A stretch of DNA of 64,000 nucleotides, taken from Streptomyces spongiicola. GTDB lineage: Bacteria; Actinomycetota; Actinomycetes; Streptomycetales; Streptomycetaceae. The first letter of the stretch is position 1, and every line of letters begins with the position of its first letter. The notes beneath the pieces were generated by a model. It did no database searches, had not been told where the DNA came from, and saw only the letters and a list, made by a program, of their open reading frames with translations. Position numbers and translations under genes: made by a program. This document shows, in pieces, positions 52,358 through 61,100 of the stretch. The DNA lies in assembly GCF_003122365.1 (NCBI RefSeq), contig NZ_CP029254.1:1813001-1877000 (forward strand), in the 5' to 3' direction.

Positions 52358-52409
52358 GGATCGGCCCTTCGGCCCCGGCGGCGGGACGGCGCCCCGCGGG
52401 ACGAGTAGT

Positions 52410-52463
52410 GCCGCCCGCCACCGCGTTCCCCGTGAGGCACCCGGGGAAGCGGCGGCGGGCGGC
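52410..52463. terminator. Bidirectional terminator between AfsA and SDR genes
   Basis: GCCGCCCGCCACCGC...TCCCCG pairs with CGGGGA...GCGGCGGCGGGCGGC with one bulge, in a 137-bp convergent gap. Confidence 0.7.
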
Positions 52464-52494
52464 GGCGGCCCGCCGACCTGCCGGTCGCGGGGGA

Positions 52495-53256
52495 TCAGTG
52501 GTTGACGAAGCCGCCGTCCACCGGCAGCACGGCGCCGGTCAGAAACGGACAGCGGTCGCTGAGCAGCCACGCCACGGCGGCCGCGATCTCCTCGGGTTCC
52601 GCGGTCCGGCCCTGCGGCGTCACGGAGTGCGCCACCTCCTCCAGCCCGGGGTTGCGGGTGAACCAGTCGACGGTGATCTCACTGCGGGTGGTGCCCGGTG
52701 CCACCGCGTTCACCCTGATGCCCTGCTTCGCGTACTCGTCCGCCGCCGCCCGGGTGAGGCCCACGACGGCGTGCTTGGACGCGATGTACGGTGCGGCGGC
52801 CGGAATGGCCACGAGGCCGCCCACACTGCTGTTGTTCACGATCGCACCACCGCCGCGCGGCAGCATGGCGGCTATCTCGTGGCGCAGGCAGTTCCAGACG
52901 CCCCGCACGTTGACGTCCATGATGGCGTTGTAGACCTCGTCCGGCATCAGATGCAGCGGAGTGCGGTCGCCGCCGACCCCCGCGTTGTTGAAGGCGGCGT
53001 CCAGCCTTCCGTACGTGGTCACCGCGAAGTCGACCACCCGGGCGGCGTCCGCGGACACGGTCACGTCTCCCACCGCGTAGGCCGCCTCACGGCCCCCGGC
53101 CCGCAGTTCGCCCACCACCGCGGCCAACCGCTCCTCCCGCCGGGCGGCCAGAACCACGGCCGCACCCTCCCGGCTGAACACCCTCGCGGCCGCAGCACCG
53201 ATACCGCTGCTCGCTCCGGTGATCAAAACCACTTTGTCCGTAAGAAGTTCGCTCAT
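52495..53256 (-). CDS. SDR-family oxidoreductase, possible butanolide biosynthesis
   Basis: A 253-residue classical short-chain dehydrogenase. Cofactor motif TGASSGIG, NNAG in FNNAGVGG, catalytic Ser in NNSSVGG and YIASKHA with Tyr and Lys. Beside AfsA, SDR enzymes such as BarS-type reduce a keto group of butanolide autoregulators, so this is a likely partner; a role in the amino acid pathway is also possible. The start is the ATG after SELL; no clear ribosome binding site. Confidence 0.9.
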   Translation of the reverse strand: MSELLTDKVVLITGASSGIGAAAARVFSREGAAVVLAARREERLAAVVGELRAGGREAAYAVGDVTVSADAARVVDFAVTTYGRLDAAFNNAGVGGDRTPLHLMPDEVYNAIMDVNVRGVWNCLRHEIAAMLPRGGGAIVNNSSVGGLVAIPAAAPYIASKHAVVGLTRAAADEYAKQGIRVNAVAPGTTRSEITVDWFTRNPGLEEVAHSVTPQGRTAEPEEIAAAVAWLLSDRCPFLTGAVLPVDGGFVNH

Positions 53257-53302
53257 GAGCGCATTGTTCCGATACCGGCACGGCAAGCCCTGGAAGCCTC
53301 CT

Positions 53303-53360
53303 CGAGTCCCCGGGTTGCGGCTCTGCCGGGTACCCGGCAGAGCCGCAACCCGGGGACTCG
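53303..53360. repeat. Perfect 58-bp palindrome
   Basis: CGAGTCCCCGGGTTGCGGCTCTGCCGGG (28 nt, shown as parts CGAGTCCCCGGGTTGCGG and CTCTGCCGGG) and its exact reverse complement are separated by the dinucleotide TA, so the whole 58 bp reads the same on both strands. It lies 47 bp upstream of the SDR start and 203 bp before the tail of the protease gene, at the border of the island. It may act as a strong terminator or cruciform. Confidence 0.93.
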
Positions 53361-53562
53361 GCCGGTGGCGAAGGGCGCGCCCCGGCGCGGCCGTCCGGTC
53401 GGACGAGCAGGGGACGTTCCGGGAGCCGGATCCCCTCCGGGAGCGTGTCGGAGTCTCCCGCCGGGCACCGCGGTGGACCGCTCACGGCGGCGGTGTTCGC
53501 GGACGGATGCCCGCCCACGACCGGGCGGCCGGGCAGCCGGGCAGCCGGGCAGCCGCGACGAC

Positions 53563-53605
53563 GGAGCGGGGTGTCCGCGCGGCGAACGCGCGGACACCCC
53601 GCTCC
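53563..53605 (-). terminator. Terminator of the M6 protease gene
   Basis: GGAGCGGGGTGTCCGCGCG and CGCGCGGACACCCCGCTCC form a perfect 19-bp stem with loop GCGAA, 18 bp after the protease stop on the minus strand. Confidence 0.88.
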
Positions 53606-53622
53606 CGGTGCGGTGCTCCGTA

Positions 53623-56055
53623 CTACCTGACCGAAGGACCGACCCTGACCGTGATCGTCTGGCCCTTCTTCGGCTCCTTGACGATCGAGATCCTGGTGTT
53701 GGTGTCCGGGACCTGGACACCGGCGGTCGGGTTCTCCTCGAACCAGTAGACGCCCTTGCGGTCGTCGAAGACCGAGTTGCCCCTGTGCGCCGCGATACGC
53801 GTGGGCACATCCGCCTTGTGCAGGGTGAGGGCGTCCGAGCGGAACCTGCTGAAGGTCGAGTCGAACGACTGGATGCGGTTGCGCATCAGCGTGCCGTCGG
53901 CCCACTTGAGGGCCCCGGGGTTGGCGTCGACCGGAAGGATCAGGCCCTTGCCCGGGTGCTGGCTGGTGTTGTTGTCCTTCTGCGAGGTGTCCCACAGCCA
54001 GATGAGCAGGCCGTTCTGGTACGGGAAGTGCTCGACCCAGCCGTCCTTCGGCGCCTTGAAGCCGAAGTTGTACGGGCCGACCTCGAGGGTCTGGTCGTAC
54101 GAGACGTACTGCCGGTTCTCGGCGATGTAGTACTGCTCGTACTCGTCCGTGAAGGACTCGCCGATGCGGGAGAAGCCCTTGGCGGTCCAGCCGGGCGCCT
54201 CGGTCTCGGCGTCGTCGCTGAAGAGCGGGGCGCCGTCCGCGGTGACGACGATGCCGTCCGCGGCGAAGCCCTTGCCCGCCACACCGCCGTCCGTCTGGTA
54301 GCGGAAGCGGATGTCGACCTTCTCGCCTGCGTACGCGTCGAGCGGGTACACGAGCTTCCTGTGCGTGTCCGACGGGCCGGTCAGCGCCGGCTTGTCGGAG
54401 GCGTCGCGGGTGATCGCCGCACCGTCGGCGGTGCCGTCCACGGCGGTCCAGTTGGCGCCGCCGTCCGTCGACACCTCGGTGTAGAGGTAGTCGTAGTCGG
54501 CCTCGATGTCCCACCACCCGGTGAGCTCCAGCGACGCGGTGGACTTGCCGGTGAGGTCGAGCGAACGGGTCAGGGTGTTCCTGAGGTCGTCACCCATGTC
54601 GCTCCACCACTGCATCGAGCCCTCGGCGGGCTCGACGACGCCGGTGGTGACCTTCTTCTTCGGCAGCTCGACCACGAGGGCCTGCGGGTTCCTGGTGTTG
54701 TACTCCGCCACGCCGAGCTTGTGCTTGGACGCCGTCGCCGCCTTGGCCTTGGTGTAGTTGAGCCAGCCGAGCTGCAGCTTGTCCCAGGCGGTCATGTCAC
54801 CGGGCATGTCGCCGATGGAGTCCTCGCCGGTGCCGAGCCAGGAACCGGACGACATCAGGGACCAGAAGCCGGTCGAGTTCTCCCCGCCGCCGGAGGTGTC
54901 GTACAGGTCGGGCAGACCGAGGTCGTGGCCGTACTCGTGGGCGAAGACGCCCAGGCCGCCGTTCTCCGGCTGCATGGTGTAGTCGCCGACCCAGATGCCG
55001 GTGTCGCCGATCTGGGTGCCGCCGGCCCTGTTGTCCGCCGGGCCGGTCCGGCCGGCGTCGGTGCCGTAGGCGTACCAGCGGTGGGCCCAGAGGGCGTTCG
55101 GGCCCTCGGCGCCGCCGCCGGCCGACTCGTCCTCGCCCGCGTGGACGATCTGGAAGTGGTCGATGTAGCCGTCGGGCTCGTTGAAGTCGCCGTCGGCGTC
55201 GAAGTCGTAGCGGTCCCACTGGTCGTACTGCGCCAGGTCGGCCTTGATCTGGGCGTCGGTGCGGCCCTTGGCCTTCTGGTCCGCGGTCCAGGCGGTGACC
55301 CCGTCGCGGACCGCGTCCCACACGTTGTTGCAGTTGGACTGGCCGCAGTAGTTGGAGCCGTAACGGGCCTCGTTCCAGTCGACCTTGACCCAGTCGGAGA
55401 CGGTCCCCTCGACCGAGTACCGGCCGGAGGAGGTGCGCTCGTAGTAGGTCTTCAGCGAGTGCTTGGGGTTCCCCTTCTCGTCCTCGCCCTCGCCGAAGTA
55501 CAGGTCCTGGAAGTGCTGCCGGTCGTAGTCCTTCTGCCAGGCGGTCGAGTTGTCCACCGCGCGGTCCGGCTGGGCGATCCTGTTGTGCAGCGGACCGGGG
55601 GTGCCGCCGTACTTCTTGACGGGCGGCTTGGGGCCGTCGCCGTCCGGGTCGTACATCGTGGTGTCGTCGACCTTGTCGCCGAACTCCACCAGGATCGTGA
55701 AGATCTTGTCGGTCTTCTCCCGGCCCAGCTCGACGTACTTCTTGTCGTCGAGCTTCACCACCTTGGACGCGCCGCGCTGCTGCACGGTCGCGTCCCCTGA
55801 TATGACCTGCTCGAGTGCCGCCTGGCGCTGCCGCGCCTGCTGCTCGCTGAACGGGCCCTCGAGGTCGTGGTCCACGTGGCCCTTGTGGGCCTCGTGGTGG
55901 TCGGAGCCGGGCGCCGGGTCGTGGCGCTCGACCCCGGGAGCCCCGGAGGGCCTGCTGTCCGCCTGGGCCGTCGTGAGCGCCGCGGCCGTTGCCCCTGTCG
56001 TGGCCAGGGCCACGAGCACCGCGGACGCTCTGAACGCCCTTGTCCTGCCTGTCAC
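53623..56055 (-). CDS. Secreted M6-family metalloprotease (immune inhibitor A type)
   Basis: An 810-residue secreted zinc protease. The GTG with GGAGGA 9 nt upstream starts a signal peptide (RAFRASAVLVALATTGATAAAL, cleaved near AQADS). The propeptide and catalytic domain follow, with the zinc motif VFAHEYGHDLGLPDLYDT (HExxHxxGxxD). A beta-sandwich region near the C-terminus probably binds substrate. It fits the immune inhibitor A family, which cleaves proteins outside the cell. It likely feeds the organism with peptides. Confidence 0.93.
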   Translation of the reverse strand: MTGRTRAFRASAVLVALATTGATAAALTTAQADSRPSGAPGVERHDPAPGSDHHEAHKGHVDHDLEGPFSEQQARQRQAALEQVISGDATVQQRGASKVVKLDDKKYVELGREKTDKIFTILVEFGDKVDDTTMYDPDGDGPKPPVKKYGGTPGPLHNRIAQPDRAVDNSTAWQKDYDRQHFQDLYFGEGEDEKGNPKHSLKTYYERTSSGRYSVEGTVSDWVKVDWNEARYGSNYCGQSNCNNVWDAVRDGVTAWTADQKAKGRTDAQIKADLAQYDQWDRYDFDADGDFNEPDGYIDHFQIVHAGEDESAGGGAEGPNALWAHRWYAYGTDAGRTGPADNRAGGTQIGDTGIWVGDYTMQPENGGLGVFAHEYGHDLGLPDLYDTSGGGENSTGFWSLMSSGSWLGTGEDSIGDMPGDMTAWDKLQLGWLNYTKAKAATASKHKLGVAEYNTRNPQALVVELPKKKVTTGVVEPAEGSMQWWSDMGDDLRNTLTRSLDLTGKSTASLELTGWWDIEADYDYLYTEVSTDGGANWTAVDGTADGAAITRDASDKPALTGPSDTHRKLVYPLDAYAGEKVDIRFRYQTDGGVAGKGFAADGIVVTADGAPLFSDDAETEAPGWTAKGFSRIGESFTDEYEQYYIAENRQYVSYDQTLEVGPYNFGFKAPKDGWVEHFPYQNGLLIWLWDTSQKDNNTSQHPGKGLILPVDANPGALKWADGTLMRNRIQSFDSTFSRFRSDALTLHKADVPTRIAAHRGNSVFDDRKGVYWFEENPTAGVQVPDTNTRISIVKEPKKGQTITVRVGPSVR

Positions 56056-56511
56056 TTGAAGGTGTCCTCCCCCGCGCGCCGGCGTACCGCGGTCCAAGGG
56101 AATGTGGGGTGGATCCGCTCGCGGCAGCGCGTCACAAGTGACAGCATTCGACCGGAGTTGACGGAGAAAAACCAGACCTTGACTTGCACAGGCCAATTGC
56201 ACTATGCAGTAGCGCGTTTCCGGATAGCGGACGGCCGGCCACCGCCACGAGCCCGCAGCACGCCCGCAGCGCAGCCCGCCACGAGCCCGCAGCGGCGACC
56301 CTCCCGCGCACGGCCGCCCGGTCAACAGGTGCATGCGCCCGGCCGGTTCCCGAGACATGTGACTCGATGCGCCCCCGGTGCACCGGCACCGTGGGTCAGG
56401 TCACGCTTACCACCGGTTCCTCTCGGGCATCCACCCACGTAGGGCCGCCGGACAGTGCGGCCCGTCGCGACACACCACCGACATCGATGCTTTCGAGGGA
56501 CGGAAACCGTC
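56056..56511. other. Protease promoter gap
   Basis: A 456-bp gap upstream of the divergent protease. It includes the AT-richer segment 56150-56220 likely to hold the protease promoter. No gene is supported. Confidence 0.6.
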
Positions 56512-56820
56512 ATGCCGCGTCCGACTGCCGCACAGCTCGCCTACGGTTCGGCCACCGTCGTCGTCTCGACCGTCGCCATGCTTCTGCTCTTCCGTACGAC
56601 GACGGCGCTCGGTGTGGCCGTCGTCGCGGTCGCCGCGCTCGCCCTCGGACTGCTGGTCGCCGTGACCGTACCGGCGCCGGGCAGGGCGAAGGCGGCACGC
56701 ACGGCCGATCGAAGCCGTGCGGCCGCCTTCGAGGACCGCTCCCTACCGGAATCCGCCCGGGTGCCCGCCGCCCGCGGCGCGGCCCGGCACGGGGTCGGGC
56801 AGCACTCAGCCCGCCGTTGA
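56512..56820 (+). CDS. Small membrane protein, unknown function
   Basis: A 102-residue protein with two closely spaced hydrophobic segments (LAYGSATVVVSTVAMLLLF, ALGVAVVAVAALALGLLVAV) and a basic, low-complexity C-terminal tail. The ATG follows GAGGGACGG. Its 3' end overlaps the convergent RDD gene by 15 bp. I do not recognise a family; such two-helix proteins are common in streptomycetes. Confidence 0.72.
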   Translation: MPRPTAAQLAYGSATVVVSTVAMLLLFRTTTALGVAVVAVAALALGLLVAVTVPAPGRAKAARTADRSRAAAFEDRSLPESARVPAARGAARHGVGQHSARR

Positions 56821-57633
56821 CACCACCACCGTCTTGGCGGCCTTGTCGTGCAGGCCCTGCTTGTACGGCTTGTCCACCAGGATGAAGACCAGCAGCAGCA
56901 GCGGCCACAGGCAGGGGCAGCAGATCAGCTGCGGCAGCCAGAGCACCACGGCGCGGGTCAGGGACGATCCGGTGTCGGGCGTGCTCCCGTCGTTGAGCAT
57001 CGCCACACGCATCTTCATGAGCTTCTTGCCCAGCGTCCGTCCCGACTTGCGCACCATCAGGGTGTCGTAGCCGACGAACGCGACGATCGCGATGACCTGG
57101 AACACCCACCCGCCGGTGTTGCCGTCCGCCACCCAGTCACCGAAACCGTCGCCCGACGTGACCCTGTTGTAGATCCCGAACGGGATGCCGATGAACAGCA
57201 GCGGGATGGCGACGATCAGCCAGTCGATGACGCGCGCGAGGATGCGCTTGGCGGAGTCGGCCATCGGGGGCATCCCGTGCAGCGGATCGCCGCCTCCGTA
57301 GGGGTCGCCGCCGTACGCGTGCGGATCGTACGGCGGAGGCGGGGCGCCGTAGGGCGAACCGGCCCCGGGCGGCGGGGCGCCGTGCGGACCGCCGCCGGGG
57401 GGAGGGGTGCCGTAGGGGCCGCCGCCACCGGGAGGGGGCGCGCCGTGGGGACCCTCACCGGGCGGAGGGCCGCCGGGCGGCGGCTGCCCACCCGGCGGCT
57501 GCCCACCCGGCGGCGGCTCGCCGGGTGGCGGCCCGGCGGGGGGCGTGGGCTCCTGCGGCTCCTGCGGCTCCTGAGGCCTCTTGCGGAACGGATCGTCCTC
57601 GGGCGGCGGGCCGGGCGGCCGGTCGTTGCTCAT
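56806..57633 (-). CDS. RDD-family membrane protein 1
   Basis: A 275-residue protein. The N-terminal 110 residues are Pro/Gly-rich with repeats (PPPGGGPHGAPPPG). The RDD domain begins at MADSAKRILARVIDWLIVAIP, with the Arg and Asp residues, and has three helices with the PDTGSSLTRAVVLW and DKAAKT end. RDD proteins are proposed Na+/H+ or other cation antiporters; function here unknown. The C-terminus (LHDKAAKTVVVSTAG) is shared with its neighbour. Confidence 0.88.
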   Translation of the reverse strand: MSNDRPPGPPPEDDPFRKRPQEPQEPQEPTPPAGPPPGEPPPGGQPPGGQPPPGGPPPGEGPHGAPPPGGGGPYGTPPPGGGPHGAPPPGAGSPYGAPPPPYDPHAYGGDPYGGGDPLHGMPPMADSAKRILARVIDWLIVAIPLLFIGIPFGIYNRVTSGDGFGDWVADGNTGGWVFQVIAIVAFVGYDTLMVRKSGRTLGKKLMKMRVAMLNDGSTPDTGSSLTRAVVLWLPQLICCPCLWPLLLLVFILVDKPYKQGLHDKAAKTVVVSTAG

Positions 57634-57727
57634 GGGGGCAGTGCACCCCGCGGCACCGGGCCCCGCAACGGCTCGGGAGCCGTTCGGGGGACGGCGGAGC
57701 CCGCGCGAGCCGCGAGCCGAGAACCGC

Positions 57728-57787
57728 CAGCCGTCAGCCGTCAGCCGTCAGCCGTCAGCCGCGAACGGCGAACGGCGAACGGCGAAC
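57728..57787. repeat. Two heptamer arrays (CAGCCGT)4 and (GCGAACG)3-4
   Basis: CAGCCGT repeats four times from 57728 and is followed by GCGAACG units to about 57787, between the two RDD genes. The period is 7 in both. Confidence 0.87.
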
Positions 57788-57803
57788 CGTCGGCCGCGAA
57801 CCT

Positions 57804-59306
57804 TCAGCCGGCCACGAACGTATGCGCCGCCTTGTCGTGCCAGCACTGCCGCCACGGACGGTCGACCAGGCACCACAGCACGTTGAGGACACCGATGACG
57901 AGGACACCGAGGAGGCCGTGCACCAGCCAGCGCAGCAGGGCCGCCACGAACGACGGCGGCTCGTGCGACTCGATGTCCCGCACCTGGAGCCCCAGCAGCT
58001 TCTTGCCGGCAGTGCGCCCCCATCTGGCCGTCGGCAGCGCCTCGTAGAGCGTGCCGAGCACCAGCATCGTGATGAGCGAGAGACCGAGGTGGAAGCCGGT
58101 GGTGCCGTCGATCAGCCAGACGGTCACCGTCTCCCCGGACAGCTTCGCCGCCTCGATCTTCTCGTCGATGTGCGTCAGCGCGGCGGACACGAACGGGTAC
58201 GTCGCCGCACCGACGAGCGCGCCCAGCACGGCGGTGTCGAACAGCCGGGCGGCGAAGCGCCTGCCGATCGCGGCGGGCCGGGCCGCGGCCTGGGCCTGGG
58301 CCGCCAGCAGGAACGGATCGCTGACCGGGGGCTTCCAGGGAGCGACCGGCGGCTCCTCCTCCGGTTTCTGCGCCAGCCGGTGGACCTGCTGCGCCCAGGA
58401 GGCCGACCCGCCGCCCGGCCCCGGGGACACCGGCGGCTGCTGGGCCGCCGGCCGCCGGGGCTGCGGCGAACGCTGTGCGGGAGGGGGCGGCTGCTGGGCG
58501 GGCACCTGCGGCGGCGCCTGCGCGGGAGGCTCGGCCGGTGCCGCCGCCGACTGCGCGGGAGGCGTCATCGTACGGGTCGTCATGGCGCCCTCGGCGGGCG
58601 GCGTGCCGGGCTGCGGGCGCGGGGGGCGGCTCGCGCCGGTGCCGTCGGGCGCCGGAAGCCCGGGCTCGCCCGCGGGCCCGCCGACACTGCGCACACCGGG
58701 CAGGGCGCCGCCGGTCGGGTCCGCACCGGTGCCCGCGGCCTCCGGGTCCTCGTCGTCGACGGCCGGGCTGCCGGTCGCCCGGCCGAACCGGATCCCGGGG
58801 TGTCCCCCGCCCTCGCCGGCACCGGCCTCCGGCGGGCCGCCGGCGCCCGGGTCCTGCACCGCGGAGCCCGGCGGGTCCCAGGCCTGGCCCGCGACCGGTG
58901 CCGAGGCATCCGCACCGGAGCCCGGAAGGCCCCCGGGGCGCGGGCCCTGCGGTGCGCCCCAGGAGACCCGGCGGTCGCGGTCGCCGCCGAAGCCGCTCTG
59001 CCGCGAGGCGTCGGCCTGCCAGCCGGAGGACGGCTCCGGGTCCTCGTCCAGGAAGACGGGGCCGGTCTCCTCGACCGCCGGAGCATGGGGGACGGGTGCT
59101 CCCGGGGCGCTCGGGGGCGGTGCGGGGGCCGCGTGCGCGGAGGGTGGGGACGCCGGCATCGTCTCGCCGTCCATGGGCGCCGGACGGCTGGTGCCCGGCA
59201 CCCACGCCGTGCCGTTCCAGTACCGGACGTAGCCCGGGATGGACGGATCGGGGTAGTAGCCGGGCGTGGGGCTGCCGTCGCCGGTTGCCGGGGTGGGGGC
59301 GCTCAT
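57804..59306 (-). CDS. RDD-family membrane protein 2 with DUF2510
   Basis: A 500-residue protein. The N-terminus matches DUF2510: PTPGYYPDPSIPGYVRYWNGTAWVPG. A long Pro/Ala/Gly-rich, low-complexity linker of about 280 residues follows. The C-terminal RDD domain begins at IGRRFAARLFDTAVLG and ends HDKAAHTFVAG. It is the neighbour of RDD protein 1 and shares its C-terminal pattern, so the two are paralogues. The ATG at 59306 lacks a clear ribosome site; one 10 codons upstream is possible. Confidence 0.87.
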   Translation of the reverse strand: MSAPTPATGDGSPTPGYYPDPSIPGYVRYWNGTAWVPGTSRPAPMDGETMPASPPSAHAAPAPPPSAPGAPVPHAPAVEETGPVFLDEDPEPSSGWQADASRQSGFGGDRDRRVSWGAPQGPRPGGLPGSGADASAPVAGQAWDPPGSAVQDPGAGGPPEAGAGEGGGHPGIRFGRATGSPAVDDEDPEAAGTGADPTGGALPGVRSVGGPAGEPGLPAPDGTGASRPPRPQPGTPPAEGAMTTRTMTPPAQSAAAPAEPPAQAPPQVPAQQPPPPAQRSPQPRRPAAQQPPVSPGPGGGSASWAQQVHRLAQKPEEEPPVAPWKPPVSDPFLLAAQAQAAARPAAIGRRFAARLFDTAVLGALVGAATYPFVSAALTHIDEKIEAAKLSGETVTVWLIDGTTGFHLGLSLITMLVLGTLYEALPTARWGRTAGKKLLGLQVRDIESHEPPSFVAALLRWLVHGLLGVLVIGVLNVLWCLVDRPWRQCWHDKAAHTFVAG

Positions 59307-59348
59307 CACCGTGGTCCCGTATCTCCTGGAAGACATCGAGGGTATCGA

Positions 59349-59404
59349 GGGGGGTCTAGGGGTCTAGGGGTCTAGGGGTTAAGGGGTCTAGGGGTTGAGG
59401 GGGG
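59349..59404 (+). repeat. Seven G-tracts with TCTA loops, G-quadruplex-forming array
   Basis: Seven G runs of 4-6 are separated by six 4-nt loops, TCTA (4), TTAA and TTGA. The 8-bp unit is GGGGTCTA. Any four consecutive runs could form an intramolecular G-quadruplex on this strand. It lies 43 bp upstream of the RDD2 start and 218 bp upstream of ssgG. Confidence 0.95.
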
Positions 59405-59621
59405 CGATTCAAGGGTCCACATCTATCAGACCGCCGCACCGTGCCGGGCCCGTCCCGGGGTAAGGCCCACTTTCCGGTAACGCTCCGCCGTACCGGTGCG
59501 TCCGTGCACCCCGCCACTGAGACTTTGGTGGCGGAAGTCGCGTAATAGTCGGCGGGGATGGCGCTCTCCCCCTGTGTGGCCCGCTCCGGGGCCTCGTACC
59601 AGGAAAGGAAGTCGCAGCCTC

Positions 59622-60119
59622 ATGGACACCGTGGTGGAACGCGAGCTGGAGCTCAAGCTGGTCCTGTCGCCGGAGCGCAGTGTCCCCGTGCCGGCCAGGC
59701 TCACCTACCGGGGGGACGACGCGTATGCCGTGCACATCACCTTCCACATCGGGTCCGAGCGCCCCGTGCACTGGACGTTCGCACGCGAGCTGCTGGTGGA
59801 AGGGGTCTTCCGGGCGTGCGGGGAGGGTGACGTACGGGTCTGGCCGACGAGGGACAACGGGCGCAAGGCCATCCGGATAGCGCTGACTTCACCGGACGGC
59901 GACGCCCTCCTGGAAGCCCCGTCCGCGCAGGTGTCCGCATGGCTCGAACGGACCCTGCGGGCCGTTCCGCCGGGCACTGAGGCCGAACACCCCGGTTTCG
60001 AGGAGGAGTTGGTGGAGCTGCTGGCGCCCGCCCCGGCCGACGGGCGCGGCGGCCCCTCCCCCGGCCCCGGCGGTGAGGGCCCCCGGGCCGCGAAGGAGCC
60101 GACGGAAGGCGAGGCGTAG
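59622..60119 (+). CDS. ssgG: SsgA-like sporulation and cell division protein
   Basis: A 165-residue SALP-family protein. It shows the family pattern VERELELKLVLSPERSVPVPARLTY, YAVHITFHIGSERPVHWTFARELLVEGV, GDVRVWPTRDN, GDALLEAPSAQVSAWLERTL and VPPGTE. SALPs control septum formation and spore wall assembly by guiding FtsZ and other proteins. The symbol ssgG is proposed because the gene order matches the SCO2924 neighbourhood as I recall; the protein could be another SALP. The C-terminus has a Pro/Gly tail. Confidence 0.85.
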   Translation: MDTVVERELELKLVLSPERSVPVPARLTYRGDDAYAVHITFHIGSERPVHWTFARELLVEGVFRACGEGDVRVWPTRDNGRKAIRIALTSPDGDALLEAPSAQVSAWLERTLRAVPPGTEAEHPGFEEELVELLAPAPADGRGGPSPGPGGEGPRAAKEPTEGEA

Positions 60120-60347
60120 CCGGGGCGGTCGCGGGAGGGGCGGGCGGGGCGGGCGGGGTCCCGGGGCGGAAGACCCCGGGGTGAGGTCGCCGGACCCCGG
60201 GGCGCCCGGTCCCCCCTGGCCGGGCGCCCGGGCGGCCGGGCGTCCGCCTGCCGCCCGGGTGTCGGCCCCACCTTCCGGATGACACCGACGGGCGTTCTCG
60301 GGAGTCCGCCTGCCGCCCGCGTGTCAGGGCGTCAGGGCGTCAGGCCC

Positions 60348-60731
60348 TCAGACGTAGGTGTGCGTGATGAACTCCAGGGAATGGCCGTCGGGGTCGTCGA
60401 TGTAGACCCCGCGGCCGCCGAAGAGGTGGTTGATCCGCTGCGGCTCGGCGTGCGCCGGGTCGGCCCAGTACGGCAGCCGGCGCTCCCTGATCCGCCCGAA
60501 GATGTCGTCGAACTCCTGTTCGCCGACGAGGAAGGCGAGGTGCTGCGAGACGATCGGCGCCTCCGGCGGCTGCCCGTCGAGGTAGTCGAGGGTGACGCCG
60601 TTGGCGAGCGGGACGCTGGCGAACGGCCCGAAGGGCTTGGGCTCCGGTGCGTCGATCAGTTCGGTGAGGAATCGGGCCGCCGCGAAGCGGTCACGGCTGT
60701 GGACGATGGTGTGATCAAGTCGTGCGGGCAC
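60348..60731 (-). CDS. VOC-family (glyoxalase fold) protein
   Basis: A 127-residue single-domain protein with beta-alpha-beta modules: LDHTIVHSRDRFAAARFLTEL, HLAFLVGEQEFDDIFGRI, GRGVYIDDPDGHSLEFITHTYV. The terminal Glu and central His resemble metal ligands of bleomycin-resistance or dioxygenase-like members. It starts at a GTG with GGAGGAG 2 nt upstream. Function unknown. Confidence 0.88.
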   Translation of the reverse strand: MPARLDHTIVHSRDRFAAARFLTELIDAPEPKPFGPFASVPLANGVTLDYLDGQPPEAPIVSQHLAFLVGEQEFDDIFGRIRERRLPYWADPAHAEPQRINHLFGGRGVYIDDPDGHSLEFITHTYV

Positions 60732-61100
60732 GTCTCCTCCATTCCTCGGCCTTCCTCGGCCTTCCTGGGCCTTCCCCCGGCCTTCCCCTCCACGCTATGC
60801 GCGGAGCCGTGCCCCTTCCATCCGACCAGGGTCCCGGTCCCCGTGGTCCTTCGGACCTAGTGCCGCGTCAGGCAGGGTTCGCCCGTCAGCAGCGGTGCGG
60901 AGCGGCGTCCGCTGCGGTGGATCGCAAGGCGCCGGATCGACCTCGCAGTGGTTCGACTCGGTTGACTCGGCAACGCGTGCGAGGCGCCGTGCCGGGCGTC
61001 GCGGGCGGGGCAGGCGTCGACTGGTGCGGCACCGGGGCGTGTCGGGAAAGCGGCTCCGTCCGCCCACAGACGCAGGAGGGACTCTCGCCACCCGCCCTAG
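60732..61100. other. Gap with possible mobile-element remnant
   Basis: A 369-bp non-coding gap. The segment from about 60858 (CTAGTGCCGCGTCAGGC) to 61098 (CCTAGCTAG) looks to me like short non-coding elements that recur in Streptomyces genomes, but I cannot recall a defined family or see clear terminal inverted repeats. The left end has tandem CCTTCCTCGG. Confidence 0.4.

Noticed and set aside
53303..53360. Insertion-sequence end
   Set aside because: There is no transposase gene, no second copy in the window, and no target-site duplication that I can see.
59349..59404. Chromosome end or telomere
   Set aside because: Streptomyces telomeres consist of palindromes, not G-rich repeats, and core genes continue on both sides.
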